A DNA stretch of 64,000 nt. Origin: Gammaproteobacteria bacterium (GTDB lineage: Bacteria > Pseudomonadota > Gammaproteobacteria > Steroidobacterales > Steroidobacteraceae). Location: positions 26,417 through 90,416 of the forward strand of contig VGUJ01000007.1 of the NCBI GenBank assembly GCA_016874235.1, read 5' to 3'. The translations under genes and the position numbers were made by a program. Numbering within the stretch: position 1 is the first letter of the stretch; the number at the start of each line of letters is the position of its first letter. The notes under the pieces were generated by a model, which did no database searches, was not told the DNA's origin, and saw nothing but the letters and a program-made list of their open reading frames with translations. This document shows positions 1-8,682 of the stretch, piece after piece.

Positions 1-1146
1 GACGGCCTGCGGCGTGTAAACCGGGTGGTGATAGGTATAACGACCCAATATCTTTGAGGGGTCGATGTGGGCCTCACGATTGAGCGTCACCATGAAGATC
101 TCTTCGGCCTCGATCGACTGAAGAATGTTCATGTCGTAGGTCAGAGCGACCTGGCCGCTGTCTGGCTCGAGCAAGTGATAGTTCCAAGCTGCACGGGCGA
201 GCGGCGATCGCGGCAGCATCCGTCGGTCGGTATGCAGTACGGCGTCGTTCGCCTGATAAGGAAACGCGCTGAGTACGCGCTGTTCGTCCGTGCTCGGGTC
301 TTCGAGCATCGCGAGCGCCTGGTCGCTGTGGCAGGCGAAGAACACCTGATCAAATCGTTCTTGTTGTACGCCATGAGCGCGAGACTCGCTGGTGAGCGTC
401 ACGCCCTCGACGTCGCGCCGCACGCGCCGGACGGGTGAGGAGAGTCTGATATCGGCTCGCAGCCGCGGCAACATTTTGCGGATGTACTCGCGTGAACCAC
501 CGCGGACGGTGCGCCACGTGGGTCGATCATTTACGTTGAGAAAGCCGTGTCGATCGAAGAAATCGACGAAGAATCGTGCCGGGAAATCGAGCATACTGCG
601 GCCTGTCGCCGACCAGATCGCGCGACCCATCGGGATGATGTAGCGCTCGATGAATGCCCTCGAGTAAGCCCCGCGCTCGAGGAACTCACCCAAGGTGAGC
701 ATACCCTCAGGATCGGAGTGCCCCGGCGTGTCGTGCGGTAAGAGCAGTGACTTGGCCTGACCGTTGAAGCGTAGGATGTCGACGATCATGCGCAGGAACA
801 GCGGATTGACGATGTTTCGGCGTTGCGCAAAGAGCGAATTGACCGACGTACCGTTGTATTCGAGCCCGGTGCGCTCGCAGCGCAAGGAAAAGCTCATGTT
901 CGACCACTGCCAGCTCGCCCCGACCTGCTCGAGCAGGGCGATGAAGTTGGGGTAAGTCCAGTCGTTGAAGACGATGAAGCCGGTATCGATGGCGTAGTGC
1001 TTTCCGCCGAGCTCTATATCTTTGGTGGCCGTATGACCGCCCGCATAATCGATGGCCTCGAAGAGCACGAGATCGTGATCTCGATGGAGCTGCCAGGCGG
1101 CAGTGAGGCCGGCGATTCCGGTGCCGATGATGGCGATGCGACTCAC
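1..1146 (-). CDS. FAD-dependent oxidoreductase (COG2907-like), 3' end cut by window
   Basis: A reading frame of about 382 codons runs from a GTG at 1146 off the left edge. It opens with a Rossmann dinucleotide-binding stretch (RIAIIGTGIAGLTAAWQL), followed by an acidic residue after the second strand and a GGHT motif, as in flavin amine oxidase/phytoene desaturase-fold proteins. The pattern matches predicted NAD/FAD-binding proteins that often sit beside cyclopropane fatty-acid synthase or lipid-modifying genes; that match is from memory of the family. It starts 10 bp after the stop of the fatty-acid desaturase and is probably co-transcribed with it, which suggests a lipid substrate. The substrate is unknown and the C-terminus lies outside the window. 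Confidence 0.75.
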   Translation of the reverse strand, partial: MSRIAIIGTGIAGLTAAWQLHRDHDLVLFEAIDYAGGHTATKDIELGGKHYAIDTGFIVFNDWTYPNFIALLEQVGASWQWSNMSFSLRCERTGLEYNGTSVNSLFAQRRNIVNPLFLRMIVDILRFNGQAKSLLLPHDTPGHSDPEGMLTLGEFLERGAYSRAFIERYIIPMGRAIWSATGRSMLDFPARFFVDFFDRHGFLNVNDRPTWRTVRGGSREYIRKMLPRLRADIRLSSPVRRVRRDVEGVTLTSESRAHGVQQERFDQVFFACHSDQALAMLEDPSTDEQRVLSAFPYQANDAVLHTDRRMLPRSPLARAAWNYHLLEPDSGQVALTYDMNILQSIEAEEIFMVTLNREAHIDPSKILGRYTYHHPVYTPQAV

Positions 1147-1156
1147 GCGGCAGAGG

Positions 1157-2125
1157 TTAGCGGATGCGGCGTGGCGAGTGGTCGCGAATCGCGACCGGAA
1201 CGGGCTTGAGATCCCAGATGATGCCGAGCCATGACATGACCTTGAGGACGTAATACGTGATGTCGATTTCCCACCAGTAGAAGCCTTGCCGTGTCGCGCT
1301 CGGGAAGTGGTGATGGTTGTTGTGCCAGCCCTCGCCGAGAGTGATCAGCGCGAGCAGCCAGTTGTTGCGACTCGCATCGCCGGTCCGATAGCGCTGGCGT
1401 CCGAACACGTGAGAGAGCGAGTTGATGGTGTAGGTGCCGTGGTAGCAGGCGACCGTCGAAATGAAGAACCCCCACACGAGCATCTGGCCACCACTCGTTC
1501 CGAGTTCGGGGGCGACACGCTCGAGGACAGCGCCGAGTCCAAACATGAAGACGGCGAGTACTACCGGGATCAGGATGTCGAAGCGATCGAGCCAGCGCAG
1601 TTCGGGGAACTGCATGAGATCGCGGACGCGTCGTAAATCGGGGCGGAACCCTCTCGTCGTGAGGAACCAACCCATGTGCGAGCGGATGAATCCGTGCTGC
1701 ACGGGCGAGTGCGAATCCTCGGGTTTGTCGGAGTGGGCGTGATGATGGCGATGATGGGCAGCCCACCAAAGCGGACCGCGCTGTACGGCTGAGGCGCCGA
1801 GCACGCCAAAAATGAACTGACCGACACGCGACGTCTTAAATGAGCGGTGTGAGAAGTAGCGATGATAAAAGCCGGTGATCGCAAACATGCGCACGAGATA
1901 GGCGATTACGGCAACCAGCACGGCGATCGGGCTCCAGCCCACCCAGATGACGCCGAGGCAGGTGGCGTGAACGGCGATGAAGGGGATGATGCGCGCCCAC
2001 TCTACGCGGTCGGGGATGTCGGGTAGCGCCGCGCCCTCAGGCGCGGTGACGAGCGCACCCGTGTCGAACCAATTAACGAACGCGTTCAGCCAGCGACGCC
2101 AAAGAGGGAGGCTTTGCTCAGTCAT
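1157..2125 (-). CDS. Acyl-CoA / fatty acid delta-9-type desaturase
   Basis: This 322-aa integral membrane di-iron desaturase would insert a double bond in a fatty acyl chain using oxygen and reducing equivalents. The three histidine boxes are visible: YHRYFSHR near residue 88, HHRHHHAHSDK near residue 125 and EGWHNNHHHFP near residue 264. Between them lie hydrophobic segments typical of the four-helix membrane fold. The length fits bacterial delta-9 acyl-CoA desaturases. The ATG at 2125 has only a weak Shine-Dalgarno (AGGGAT). It precedes the FAD oxidoreductase gene by 10 bp and probably leads that operon. A nested hairpin lies just upstream at 2154-2217. Confidence 0.9.
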   Translation of the reverse strand: MTEQSLPLWRRWLNAFVNWFDTGALVTAPEGAALPDIPDRVEWARIIPFIAVHATCLGVIWVGWSPIAVLVAVIAYLVRMFAITGFYHRYFSHRSFKTSRVGQFIFGVLGASAVQRGPLWWAAHHRHHHAHSDKPEDSHSPVQHGFIRSHMGWFLTTRGFRPDLRRVRDLMQFPELRWLDRFDILIPVVLAVFMFGLGAVLERVAPELGTSGGQMLVWGFFISTVACYHGTYTINSLSHVFGRQRYRTGDASRNNWLLALITLGEGWHNNHHHFPSATRQGFYWWEIDITYYVLKVMSWLGIIWDLKPVPVAIRDHSPRRIR

Positions 2126-2153
2126 TTATCAAAAATCCCTGCCATCGAAGATG

Positions 2154-2217
2154 CCAAAGCCCGACCCCCCGAAGTAAACGTGCCTAAGCGTTCCGCTTCT
2201 AGGCACGAGGGCTTTGG
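2154..2217 (-). repeat. Nested inverted repeats upstream of desaturase
   Basis: The arms CCAAAGCCC (2154-2162) and GGGCTTTGG (2209-2217) are perfectly complementary. Inside them GTGCCTA (2180-2186) and TAGGCAC (2200-2206) form a second perfect stem, with AGCG/CGCT able to extend it. The element lies between htpX and the desaturase, so it could be a structured 5' leader of the desaturase mRNA or part of a bipartite terminator. No known RNA family was recognised. Confidence 0.6.
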
Positions 2218-2223
2218 TGACCA

Positions 2224-2258
2224 CCTTGCGGCGCCGCCGGATCGGCAGCGCCGCAAGG
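2224..2258 (-). terminator. Hairpin after htpX, terminator-like
   Basis: CCTTGCGGCG (2224-2233) and CGCCGCAAGG (2249-2258) form a perfect 10-bp GC-rich stem beginning eight bases after the htpX stop codon. There is no clear T-run on the transcribed side, so factor-independent termination is uncertain. It may instead protect the 3' end of the htpX mRNA. Confidence 0.5.
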
Positions 2259-2265
2259 GATAAGG

Positions 2266-3153
2266 TCAGATCAACCCGTGCTGACGCTTGAGCGCGTCGA
2301 TACGCTCATCGAGCGGCGGATGGCTCATGAAGAACCGCTTGAAGCCGCTCGGAACCCCAGCGCTGATGCCAAAAGCGGCCATTTGTTGCGGCAGGCCTTC
2401 GGGGTGCTGCGCACGCTTCAAGGCTTCGAGCGCGCCAACCATGGCCTGCGGACTGGCGAGCAAGGCACCGGCCGCATCGGCACGGAACTCGCGCTTGCGC
2501 GAGAACCACATAACGATGACGCTCGCGAGGATGCCGAGCAGGATCTCGCAAACGATCACGACGACGAAGTAACCGATGCCGCCGCCGTTCTCGTTCTTGA
2601 AGACGGCCTTATCGATGAAGTTGCCGATGATGCGGGCGAGGAAGATCACGAAGGTATTCACCACGCCCTGAATGAGCGTGAGCGTGACCATGTCGCCGTT
2701 GGCGACGTGGCCGACTTCGTGACCGAGTACGGCTTCGACTTCCTCTTTGCGCATGCGCTGGATCAAACCCGTGCTGACCGCAACGAGCGCCTTGTTCTTG
2801 TTGGCGCCGGTGGCGAACGCATTCGGATCGGGTGATTCGAAGATGCCCACTTCAGGCATGCCGATGCCGGCTTCTTCGGCCTGACGGCGCACCGTATCAA
2901 CGAGCCAGCGCTCCATGTTGTCGCGCGGCTGATCGATGATGCGGACACCCATCATGCGTTTGGCGCTCCACTTCGACATGGCGAGCGAGATCAACGCGCC
3001 ACCGAATCCGAAGACCGCGGCGAACACCAGCAACCCGAAGGCGCTGCCGCCTTGAGCGGCGATGTACTGATCGATGCCGAGCACCTTCATGGCGACCGAC
3101 AGGACGAATACGACGGCAAGGTTCGTGGCGAGGAACAGCAGAATGCGTTTCAT
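2266..3153 (-). CDS. htpX: Membrane protease HtpX (M48 family)
   Basis: This 295-aa zinc metalloprotease of the inner membrane takes part in membrane-protein quality control. Two transmembrane segments lie at the N-terminus (residues about 4-22 and 33-55). The catalytic HEVGH motif falls at about residue 144, followed by two further hydrophobic segments around 160-210 and the downstream glutamate region [12 protein letters not shown]. Length and layout match HtpX closely. The ATG at 3153 is preceded by an AAGGAG ribosome site. The gene stands alone between the molybdoenzyme genes and the desaturase, followed by a strong hairpin. Confidence 0.97.
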   Translation of the reverse strand: MKRILLFLATNLAVVFVLSVAMKVLGIDQYIAAQGGSAFGLLVFAAVFGFGGALISLAMSKWSAKRMMGVRIIDQPRDNMERWLVDTVRRQAEEAGIGMPEVGIFESPDPNAFATGANKNKALVAVSTGLIQRMRKEEVEAVLGHEVGHVANGDMVTLTLIQGVVNTFVIFLARIIGNFIDKAVFKNENGGGIGYFVVVIVCEILLGILASVIVMWFSRKREFRADAAGALLASPQAMVGALEALKRAQHPEGLPQQMAAFGISAGVPSGFKRFFMSHPPLDERIDALKRQHGLI

Positions 3154-3312
3154 GGGTTGCGAGAACTCCTTAAGTTCTAAGTCAGCGAATTGGACTCATT
3201 CCGAGCAATGAAGTTTCACGGCGCACAACAATGTAGCCAAGCGCCCGGCTCCGCGCTAGAGGTGGGGGCGACCCTCGGTATTTCAAGGGCTTAGGCCGGG
3301 CCTAGGCCAGGC

Positions 3313-4158
3313 TTAAAAGAGGGTCAGCACCCCGAGATAGGGGCTTTCGGCACCCAGGTCGAAGGCCAGGGTGACCCGTCCCGAGGTCCCCGCGGCCTCG
3401 AGCTCGTAGCCGCCGCTGCCCGGCGGTAGCCGATCGATCTTGAACTCGCCGAAGGTGTCGGTGATCGCCCGGCCGACCTCCCGTCCGGCCCGACGCAGGA
3501 CGACGAGCACGCCCGGGGCGCATTCCTCGACCCCGCCAACGTGGTGGACCACGGTGCCCCCCACGAAGCACTGCGTCATCAAATGGAGGTTTTTGTAATA
3601 CACCCGGGGCCGCGTGCCGAGTTCCGGACGCTCGACCTGGAGCCCTTGTTGCTCGGCAAGCCGCTGCATCTCAGCGTCTTCGAGCCGGACCGTTTGGAAG
3701 ACGTTCGTGGGGCAGGCCTGCTCGGCTCGTACTTTGTCCCAGCCGGCATCGAGCAGGTGGGCGTCGAAGATCCAGTGTTGAGGTAATTGTGTCTCTTCGT
3801 TCCACCACACGGCGCCATACGGGCAGGCGTCGACGATTTGTTTCTGACCCTTGGCTTTGACAGGGTCGATGATCACGATGCCGTCGGCCCGTTTCTGGAC
3901 GGCGCCGTCGCGCGCGGCTTTCATGCAGGGCGCATCGTCGCAGTGATTGCACATGACGGGTTGAAAGTTCGCCTCGACGAGCGGGTAAGACCCGCGTTCC
4001 TTTCGACGGATGTCGAGCCAATGATGGCCCTGCGCCGGCTGTGCGGCGGCATAGCCCGGAAAGTCGTTGCCGGCGTGTTCATCTTTGACCGCGATGTAGC
4101 AGCTGCGGCAGTTGTCGCAGCGCTCGACGTCGACGATCAGGTTCCATTTCTTTGCCAT
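3313..4158 (-). CDS. Iron-sulfur subunit of transhydroxylase-like molybdoenzyme
   Basis: This 281-aa electron-transfer subunit pairs with the molybdopterin subunit upstream. Ferredoxin-type cysteines are seen in CDNCRSC near the start, CNHCDDAPC near residue 77, then CPYG and CPTN, enough for about three 4Fe-4S clusters. The last ~75 residues form a transthyretin-like beta domain (GREVGRAITDTFGEFKI). A ferredoxin region followed by a C-terminal beta domain is the layout of the small subunit of pyrogallol-phloroglucinol transhydroxylase (about 275 aa). The ATG at 4158 shares one base with the large-subunit stop (TGATG) and has GGAGA just upstream, so I prefer it to an in-frame start 45 bp earlier. 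There is no Tat signal, so the enzyme is probably cytoplasmic. Confidence 0.85.
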   Translation of the reverse strand: MAKKWNLIVDVERCDNCRSCYIAVKDEHAGNDFPGYAAAQPAQGHHWLDIRRKERGSYPLVEANFQPVMCNHCDDAPCMKAARDGAVQKRADGIVIIDPVKAKGQKQIVDACPYGAVWWNEETQLPQHWIFDAHLLDAGWDKVRAEQACPTNVFQTVRLEDAEMQRLAEQQGLQVERPELGTRPRVYYKNLHLMTQCFVGGTVVHHVGGVEECAPGVLVVLRRAGREVGRAITDTFGEFKIDRLPPGSGGYELEAAGTSGRVTLAFDLGAESPYLGVLTLF

Positions 4159-7124
4159 CACGCCGTCTCCGCGCGCGGTTGCCACGTATCGATGCCGGTC
4201 CATTTCTCGATCTGGATCAGCGTGGTGTTGGGGCGAATGCCGTGCGTCTTGCGCGCGATCGCCTTGCTCGGGTTCAGCATGTTGATGCAGCCGCCAAGGT
4301 CTGTGGATTTTCCGGGCTCGCCGACGGGTCGGTACTCGGCCGAGGCCGTCGAGGCCGAGATCACCCCGGGTCGTAGGCGATCAGTGATTTGCGCGGCACA
4401 CACGACAGAGCCGCGGTTATTCCACAGACGGATGAGATCATCGTCGCGGATACCCCGTGCTTCGGCATCCTTGCGGCTGATGCGCGCGACCAGATAGTGG
4501 TGTCCGTCTTTGAACACACGATGCTCACGGATGTCGCGCACGCTCGAGCCTTCGTCATCACCCATGAGATGGAAGGGGTAACGCGAGTGAGGCGAGAGCA
4601 ATTGCAGCGGGAACTCGGCGAGTTCCGGTTCGCGTTTGCCGTCTTCGTACACAGGCATGTACTGGTTGAGTGGCGGACGATCGGGGTCATCGATGCGCTT
4701 AAGCGTCGTGGCGATGAACTCGAACTTGCCTGAGGGCGTTTGCAGCCCTTTGCCAAGACCGCCGACATACTCTGAAGGCAGAGGGTAGGGCTCGGGCGTA
4801 TCTTTTTTGCGCCCTTCATAAAACCAGCGATTGGCGGTGGGTGCGCGGGCCGACTCGGGATCGGGAGGGACTACGTAGTACCCCTTCTTCAAGAACTCGC
4901 GCCACGAGATTTTTTTGGCGAGATCAGAAGAGTCGAAGACGCGCTTGCACCAGTCGTATTCGGAGGTGCCGCCTTCGGAGTACACCGAGCCCATGTCGAG
5001 CTTCTCCGAGATGGCGAGGAAGATATCGTAGTCGGACTTCGACTCGCCGAGCGGCTCGATCGCCTTGTGCTGCATCGTGATGACGCGATGGTTATTCATC
5101 GAGTACATGTGGTGCACGTAGCCCGCGCCGACGTTGTACCACTCGCTGATATCCCAGCGCTCGAAGACCGTGCAGGCCGGCAAGATGACGTCGGCGAAGG
5201 GTGTTTCGCCTTCCCACCACACCGACTGGTTCACCACGAACTTCAAGCTCTCGTGCTGATATGCCTTAATCCAGCGGTTCGAGCCGACCTGCGTGCCGAG
5301 CGAAGAGCTGCCGTATTTGTAGAGCATCTCGACGCGGACGTGCCCGGGTGAGGGGTAGCCGAAGGGGAAGAACTGTCCCTGGATCGACGAGACGTCGGTG
5401 AGATAGCCCATCGCCTTGCCTTGGGTGATGGCCTCAGGGAACCACATGCGTGGAATCGCCTGACGGACCGAGCTCATGGTCACGATGTGCGGCATGCGCT
5501 GGTAGTTGTTGGCTGAGTTCGCGCTCGCCATGAGCTCGCCCGAGAAGCTGCCTTCACCGTAGCCTGGGAAATAGAAATTGAAGTCGAGCGGCGCGCCGAA
5601 CTGCAGATTGCCGAAGTTCGAGCCTGGGCGGCCATAACCCTGCATCGCGCCGAGGATGGTCATCATGCGCGCCCATTGCGCACCCATCGGGCTGCGGCCG
5701 GCGCCGCCGAGACCGACACCCCAACCCCCCGCGCCGAGGTAGGTTTTCTTTGAGCCCCACTCGCGGGCGAGTGCGCGAACGTCGCGCGCCGGCACGCCGG
5801 TTTCCTTTTCCTGCCACTCCGGCGTCTTCGGGATGCCGTCGCTTTCGCCGAGGATATAGGCCTTCCACTCGTCGAAGCCGGTCGTGCGTTCGGCGACGAA
5901 TTTTTTGTCGTAGAGATTTTCGGTGATCCAGACGTGACAGAGCGCTTGAGCCATCGCCGCATCGGTACCGGGCTTGGGCGAGATCCACTTGCCGCCGAGG
6001 TGTGCGGCGGTGTGATTGAGGTACGGGTCGATGTGCACCATCTTGATGCCGAGTTGCTTCGCCCATTCGCGACGCTCGGTTCCATCGAAGCCGTACGTGG
6101 CATCGGGATCGCTCGACCAGAAGACGATCAGCTCGGCTTCTTTGAGGCAGTCCTCGACCGTGCCATAGAACTCAGGACATCCGAGACGCAGGCTATTACC
6201 CCAGTGGTGCATCGCGCCCCAGAACCAGCCTTCCCAGCTATCTGGCGTGTGCACGAGTTTGGTGACACCGATGAGGTTCCAGAAACGGTTGAAGGCGCTC
6301 AGGTAGTGACCGAGATTGCCCCACTGGTGATGAGAGCCGTTGGCGACACAGATGGCGCCGGGGCCGACGGCCTTGGCGCGCTTGATTTCTTTGCTGACGA
6401 TTTCGAGAGCTTCGTCCCAACTGATGCGGACGAACTTCGACTTGCCGCGATTCTGGATGTTGCGTTCGCCATCCGGGTCGAAGTCAACGCGCTTCATCGG
6501 ATGCAGGATGCGGTTCTTCGAATACACCATCGACTTGAGACAGAGGCCGTGCGTCGCGACGGTGGTCCGGCGGCTCGGCGTGAACGTCTTCCCGCGCGCC
6601 GTGATCGACCAAGACGGCGCGTCGCTGTCGTCGAAGTCGATGGGCGTCGTGCGAATGATCTTGCCGTCTTTCACATAAACGAAGATCGGTCCGCTGTTGG
6701 TGCCATTGGTGTAGCGGGTGACGCCGTCACCAATGTCGGTGCCGGCTTTCCAGGTGATCGTTTCGAGTCGCGTGAGGGTCTGCATGAACCACACGGCGAG
6801 ATCGTCTGGACCCTCGAGACCGATCTTGAAATTTTTGGCCGCATCGATGCGCTCGAGCATGTCGAACGGCGGCGTCAGGAAGTTTTCGGCAATTTCGCGA
6901 TTCTTGAAATGGAGGGTGAGGTCGGGGGAGGCGTGCAGTCCCGCCCCGGAGCGAACCTTGCCACCCCGAAGCGCAATCCAGCGACCCTCGGGGACGTCAC
7001 GCAAGCGGAACTGCGCCACGAGATCGCATTCTTTGAGGCGTCTCGCGTAGTCGGGGTAAAGCTTCGACATGGCCCGCATGGCCTGCGGAATGCCCCAGAG
7101 CAGAACCGAAAGATTCATTGCCAA
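4158..7124 (-). CDS. Molybdopterin oxidoreductase, transhydroxylase-like, with SCP2-like N-terminus
   Basis: This 988-aa DMSO-reductase-family catalytic subunit has an unusual N-terminal extension. Residues ~1-125 look like a sterol-carrier-protein-2 lipid-binding domain (FRLRDVPEGRWIALRGGK, then DLTLHF and a segment ending in FKIGLEGPDDLAVWFMQ). From about residue 140 to the end the length (~850) and features fit the large subunit of pyrogallol transhydroxylase: no N-terminal 4Fe-4S cysteine cluster, KNRILHPMKRVDFDPDGERN, a GSHHQWGNLGHY segment, and cofactor-binding motifs such as LIVFWSSDP. It needs bis-MGD cofactor, whose biosynthetic genes lie about 4-9 kb away. The reaction is unknown; the lipid-binding domain suggests a hydrophobic aromatic or sterol-like substrate. 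It has no twin-arginine signal. Confidence 0.85.
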   Translation of the reverse strand: MAMNLSVLLWGIPQAMRAMSKLYPDYARRLKECDLVAQFRLRDVPEGRWIALRGGKVRSGAGLHASPDLTLHFKNREIAENFLTPPFDMLERIDAAKNFKIGLEGPDDLAVWFMQTLTRLETITWKAGTDIGDGVTRYTNGTNSGPIFVYVKDGKIIRTTPIDFDDSDAPSWSITARGKTFTPSRRTTVATHGLCLKSMVYSKNRILHPMKRVDFDPDGERNIQNRGKSKFVRISWDEALEIVSKEIKRAKAVGPGAICVANGSHHQWGNLGHYLSAFNRFWNLIGVTKLVHTPDSWEGWFWGAMHHWGNSLRLGCPEFYGTVEDCLKEAELIVFWSSDPDATYGFDGTERREWAKQLGIKMVHIDPYLNHTAAHLGGKWISPKPGTDAAMAQALCHVWITENLYDKKFVAERTTGFDEWKAYILGESDGIPKTPEWQEKETGVPARDVRALAREWGSKKTYLGAGGWGVGLGGAGRSPMGAQWARMMTILGAMQGYGRPGSNFGNLQFGAPLDFNFYFPGYGEGSFSGELMASANSANNYQRMPHIVTMSSVRQAIPRMWFPEAITQGKAMGYLTDVSSIQGQFFPFGYPSPGHVRVEMLYKYGSSSLGTQVGSNRWIKAYQHESLKFVVNQSVWWEGETPFADVILPACTVFERWDISEWYNVGAGYVHHMYSMNNHRVITMQHKAIEPLGESKSDYDIFLAISEKLDMGSVYSEGGTSEYDWCKRVFDSSDLAKKISWREFLKKGYYVVPPDPESARAPTANRWFYEGRKKDTPEPYPLPSEYVGGLGKGLQTPSGKFEFIATTLKRIDDPDRPPLNQYMPVYEDGKREPELAEFPLQLLSPHSRYPFHLMGDDEGSSVRDIREHRVFKDGHHYLVARISRKDAEARGIRDDDLIRLWNNRGSVVCAAQITDRLRPGVISASTASAEYRPVGEPGKSTDLGGCINMLNPSKAIARKTHGIRPNTTLIQIEKWTGIDTWQPRAETA

Positions 7125-7208
7125 CCTCCCAACGGAATCCTTGGAAAAACTACCACGGGTTCTGATTCGGCCGCGGCGGTCGCCGGGGACAGCCCACAGC
7201 GCGGTTGG

Positions 7209-8255
7209 TCAGGCGAGGGCGACGCCGAGCAGACGACCGACGAGCCAGGCGATCACGCCTGCACCGCCGCCGATGAGCACCATGCGCAAGGCACCGCGCC
7301 ATGCCTGACGCCCCGTGAACAGGCTGATGACGAGGCCGATACCGGCCAACGAGACGAGGGTGACGCCGATGGTCCAGCCAATGGCACGTCCGGAGGCAAG
7401 GCCGAGAGACGGGCCGACCAGAAAGGGAAGCAAGGGCAGGATCGCGCCCACCGAGAAAGCGATGAACGACGAGGAGGCAGCGCCCCAAGGCGAGCCGAGA
7501 TCACTCGGGTTGAGACCCAGCTCTTCGCGAGCCAGCACCTCGAGGGCTTGCTCGGGACGAGTGACGAGTTCGCGCGTGATGTCTCGCGCCTTAGCGAGGT
7601 CCATGCCGCGTGCGGCGTAGATCAAGGCGAGCTCCTCGGCTTCTTCTTCCGGGTATTCGTCGAGCTCTTCGCGTTCGAGCGCAATTTGATACTCGTACAT
7701 GTCGCGTTGCGAGCGCACTGAGACATACTCGCCGGCGGCCATCGAGAGGGCGCCGGCGAGCAGCCCTGCGACTCCCGTGACGAGCACGGTACCGGGCGAT
7801 GCCCCGGCGCCTGCGACGCCCATCACGAGCGCGGCGTTCGACACGAGTCCGTCGTTGATGCCGAAGACGGTAGCTCGGAGATTTCCGCCCGAGATACCGC
7901 GATGTCTTTGACCCACTTCGGAGATGGACGTCGGCATGTCGTGGCCCACTGAGGGCCCAGCGGTGTAGACAGAGATGCCGCGTAATTTCATGGTGGCGAG
8001 CACATGACGAGTCGCTCGCGGACCGAAGCGCCTCACCAGTGAGGCGACGATGCGGGCTCGGGTGGAAGGTGTGAACGAATATTGCCGAGTAGGATCGAGC
8101 GCCTGCCACTTCAATGCCTGCTCGGCGGCCGCTTCGCCGAGCTGACGGAACATTCTACTTTTCGCCGGATCAGGCTCGCAGGCCGCGACACGACCGTAGA
8201 GCCAAGCGGACTCTTTTTCGTGGTACCAACTGTCGAGGCTTCCGCTCACGGGCAA
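7209..8255 (-). CDS. VIT1/CCC1-family iron/manganese transporter with N-terminal helical domain
   Basis: This 348-aa membrane protein probably exports or stores Fe(II)/Mn(II). The VIT1 signature is clear at about residue 125 ([19 protein letters not shown]), followed by a hydrophobic segment and [15 protein letters not shown] charged cytoplasmic metal-binding loop ([16 protein letters not shown]) comes next, then three C-terminal transmembrane helices. The first ~110 residues are helical ([26 protein letters not shown]) and resemble one half of the rubrerythrin-like domain fused to VIT in MbfA proteins. The ExxH metal ligand is not evident, so that domain looks degenerate. The stop is 9 bp from the acidic-protein start region upstream, so the two genes may be co-transcribed. 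Confidence 0.85.
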   Translation of the reverse strand: MPVSGSLDSWYHEKESAWLYGRVAACEPDPAKSRMFRQLGEAAAEQALKWQALDPTRQYSFTPSTRARIVASLVRRFGPRATRHVLATMKLRGISVYTAGPSVGHDMPTSISEVGQRHRGISGGNLRATVFGINDGLVSNAALVMGVAGAGASPGTVLVTGVAGLLAGALSMAAGEYVSVRSQRDMYEYQIALEREELDEYPEEEAEELALIYAARGMDLAKARDITRELVTRPEQALEVLAREELGLNPSDLGSPWGAASSSFIAFSVGAILPLLPFLVGPSLGLASGRAIGWTIGVTLVSLAGIGLVISLFTGRQAWRGALRMVLIGGGAGVIAWLVGRLLGVALA

Positions 8256-8264
8256 AGAAAACGA

Positions 8265-8591
8265 TCAGCGCTCACGACCGTCGTCGTCGTATTCTTCGTC
8301 TTCATCCTCATCGTCGTCCCAGTCGTCATCCTCGTCTTCATCCTCGTCGTCCCAGTCTTCCTCGTCCTCATCCTCATCTTCATCGTCTTCGTCGGACCAG
8401 CCTTCAGGCTCGTCGATGAGTTCGAGGTCGAATTCACGCCATTCCTCTAGGTCGAGTTCTTCGATTTCTCCATCGAGGTATTCGATCTCAACGACCTCCG
8501 CATCCTCGTCGACGGAGAGCACGCGGAACGTTTCGTCGTCCTCGACGTTCTCGTACCACTGGCCTTTGACGGGTTCGTTATCTCTGCTCAC
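8265..8591 (-). CDS. Small protein with extreme Asp/Glu-rich tail
   Basis: The 108-aa product has an N-terminal ~55-residue folded part ([38 protein letters not shown]) and a C-terminal ~45 residues that are almost all Asp and Glu. The N-terminal part resembles the short gammaproteobacterial family I know as DUF6763; the assignment is from memory. Its function is unknown. The acidic tail could bind divalent metals, which would fit the VIT/CCC1 transporter gene 9 bp downstream, but that is speculation. It is transcribed divergently from proB. Confidence 0.7.
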   Translation of the reverse strand: MSRDNEPVKGQWYENVEDDETFRVLSVDEDAEVVEIEYLDGEIEELDLEEWREFDLELIDEPEGWSDEDDEDEDEDEEDWDDEDEDEDDDWDDDEDEDEEYDDDGRER

Positions 8592-8682
8592 GGGAACTAC
8601 CTCGACACGGGACCTTCGGGTACCCAGGCGGGATTTTACTTCGACTCTCCTCTATAGTGCCACGCGTCGAGGATGTCTCATC

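Noticed and set aside
5934..7721. 595-codon open frame on the plus strand
   Set aside because: It is antisense to the molybdoenzyme and VIT genes, shows no protein-family motifs and reflects GC-rich third-position bias.
8280..8400. Low-complexity trinucleotide-rich DNA looking like a repeat array
   Set aside because: It encodes the Asp/Glu tail of the small acidic protein; no regular repeat unit or spacers, so not CRISPR or a satellite.
8642..8660. TATAGT as a proB -10
   Set aside because: No -35 element at suitable spacing could be found, so no promoter is called.
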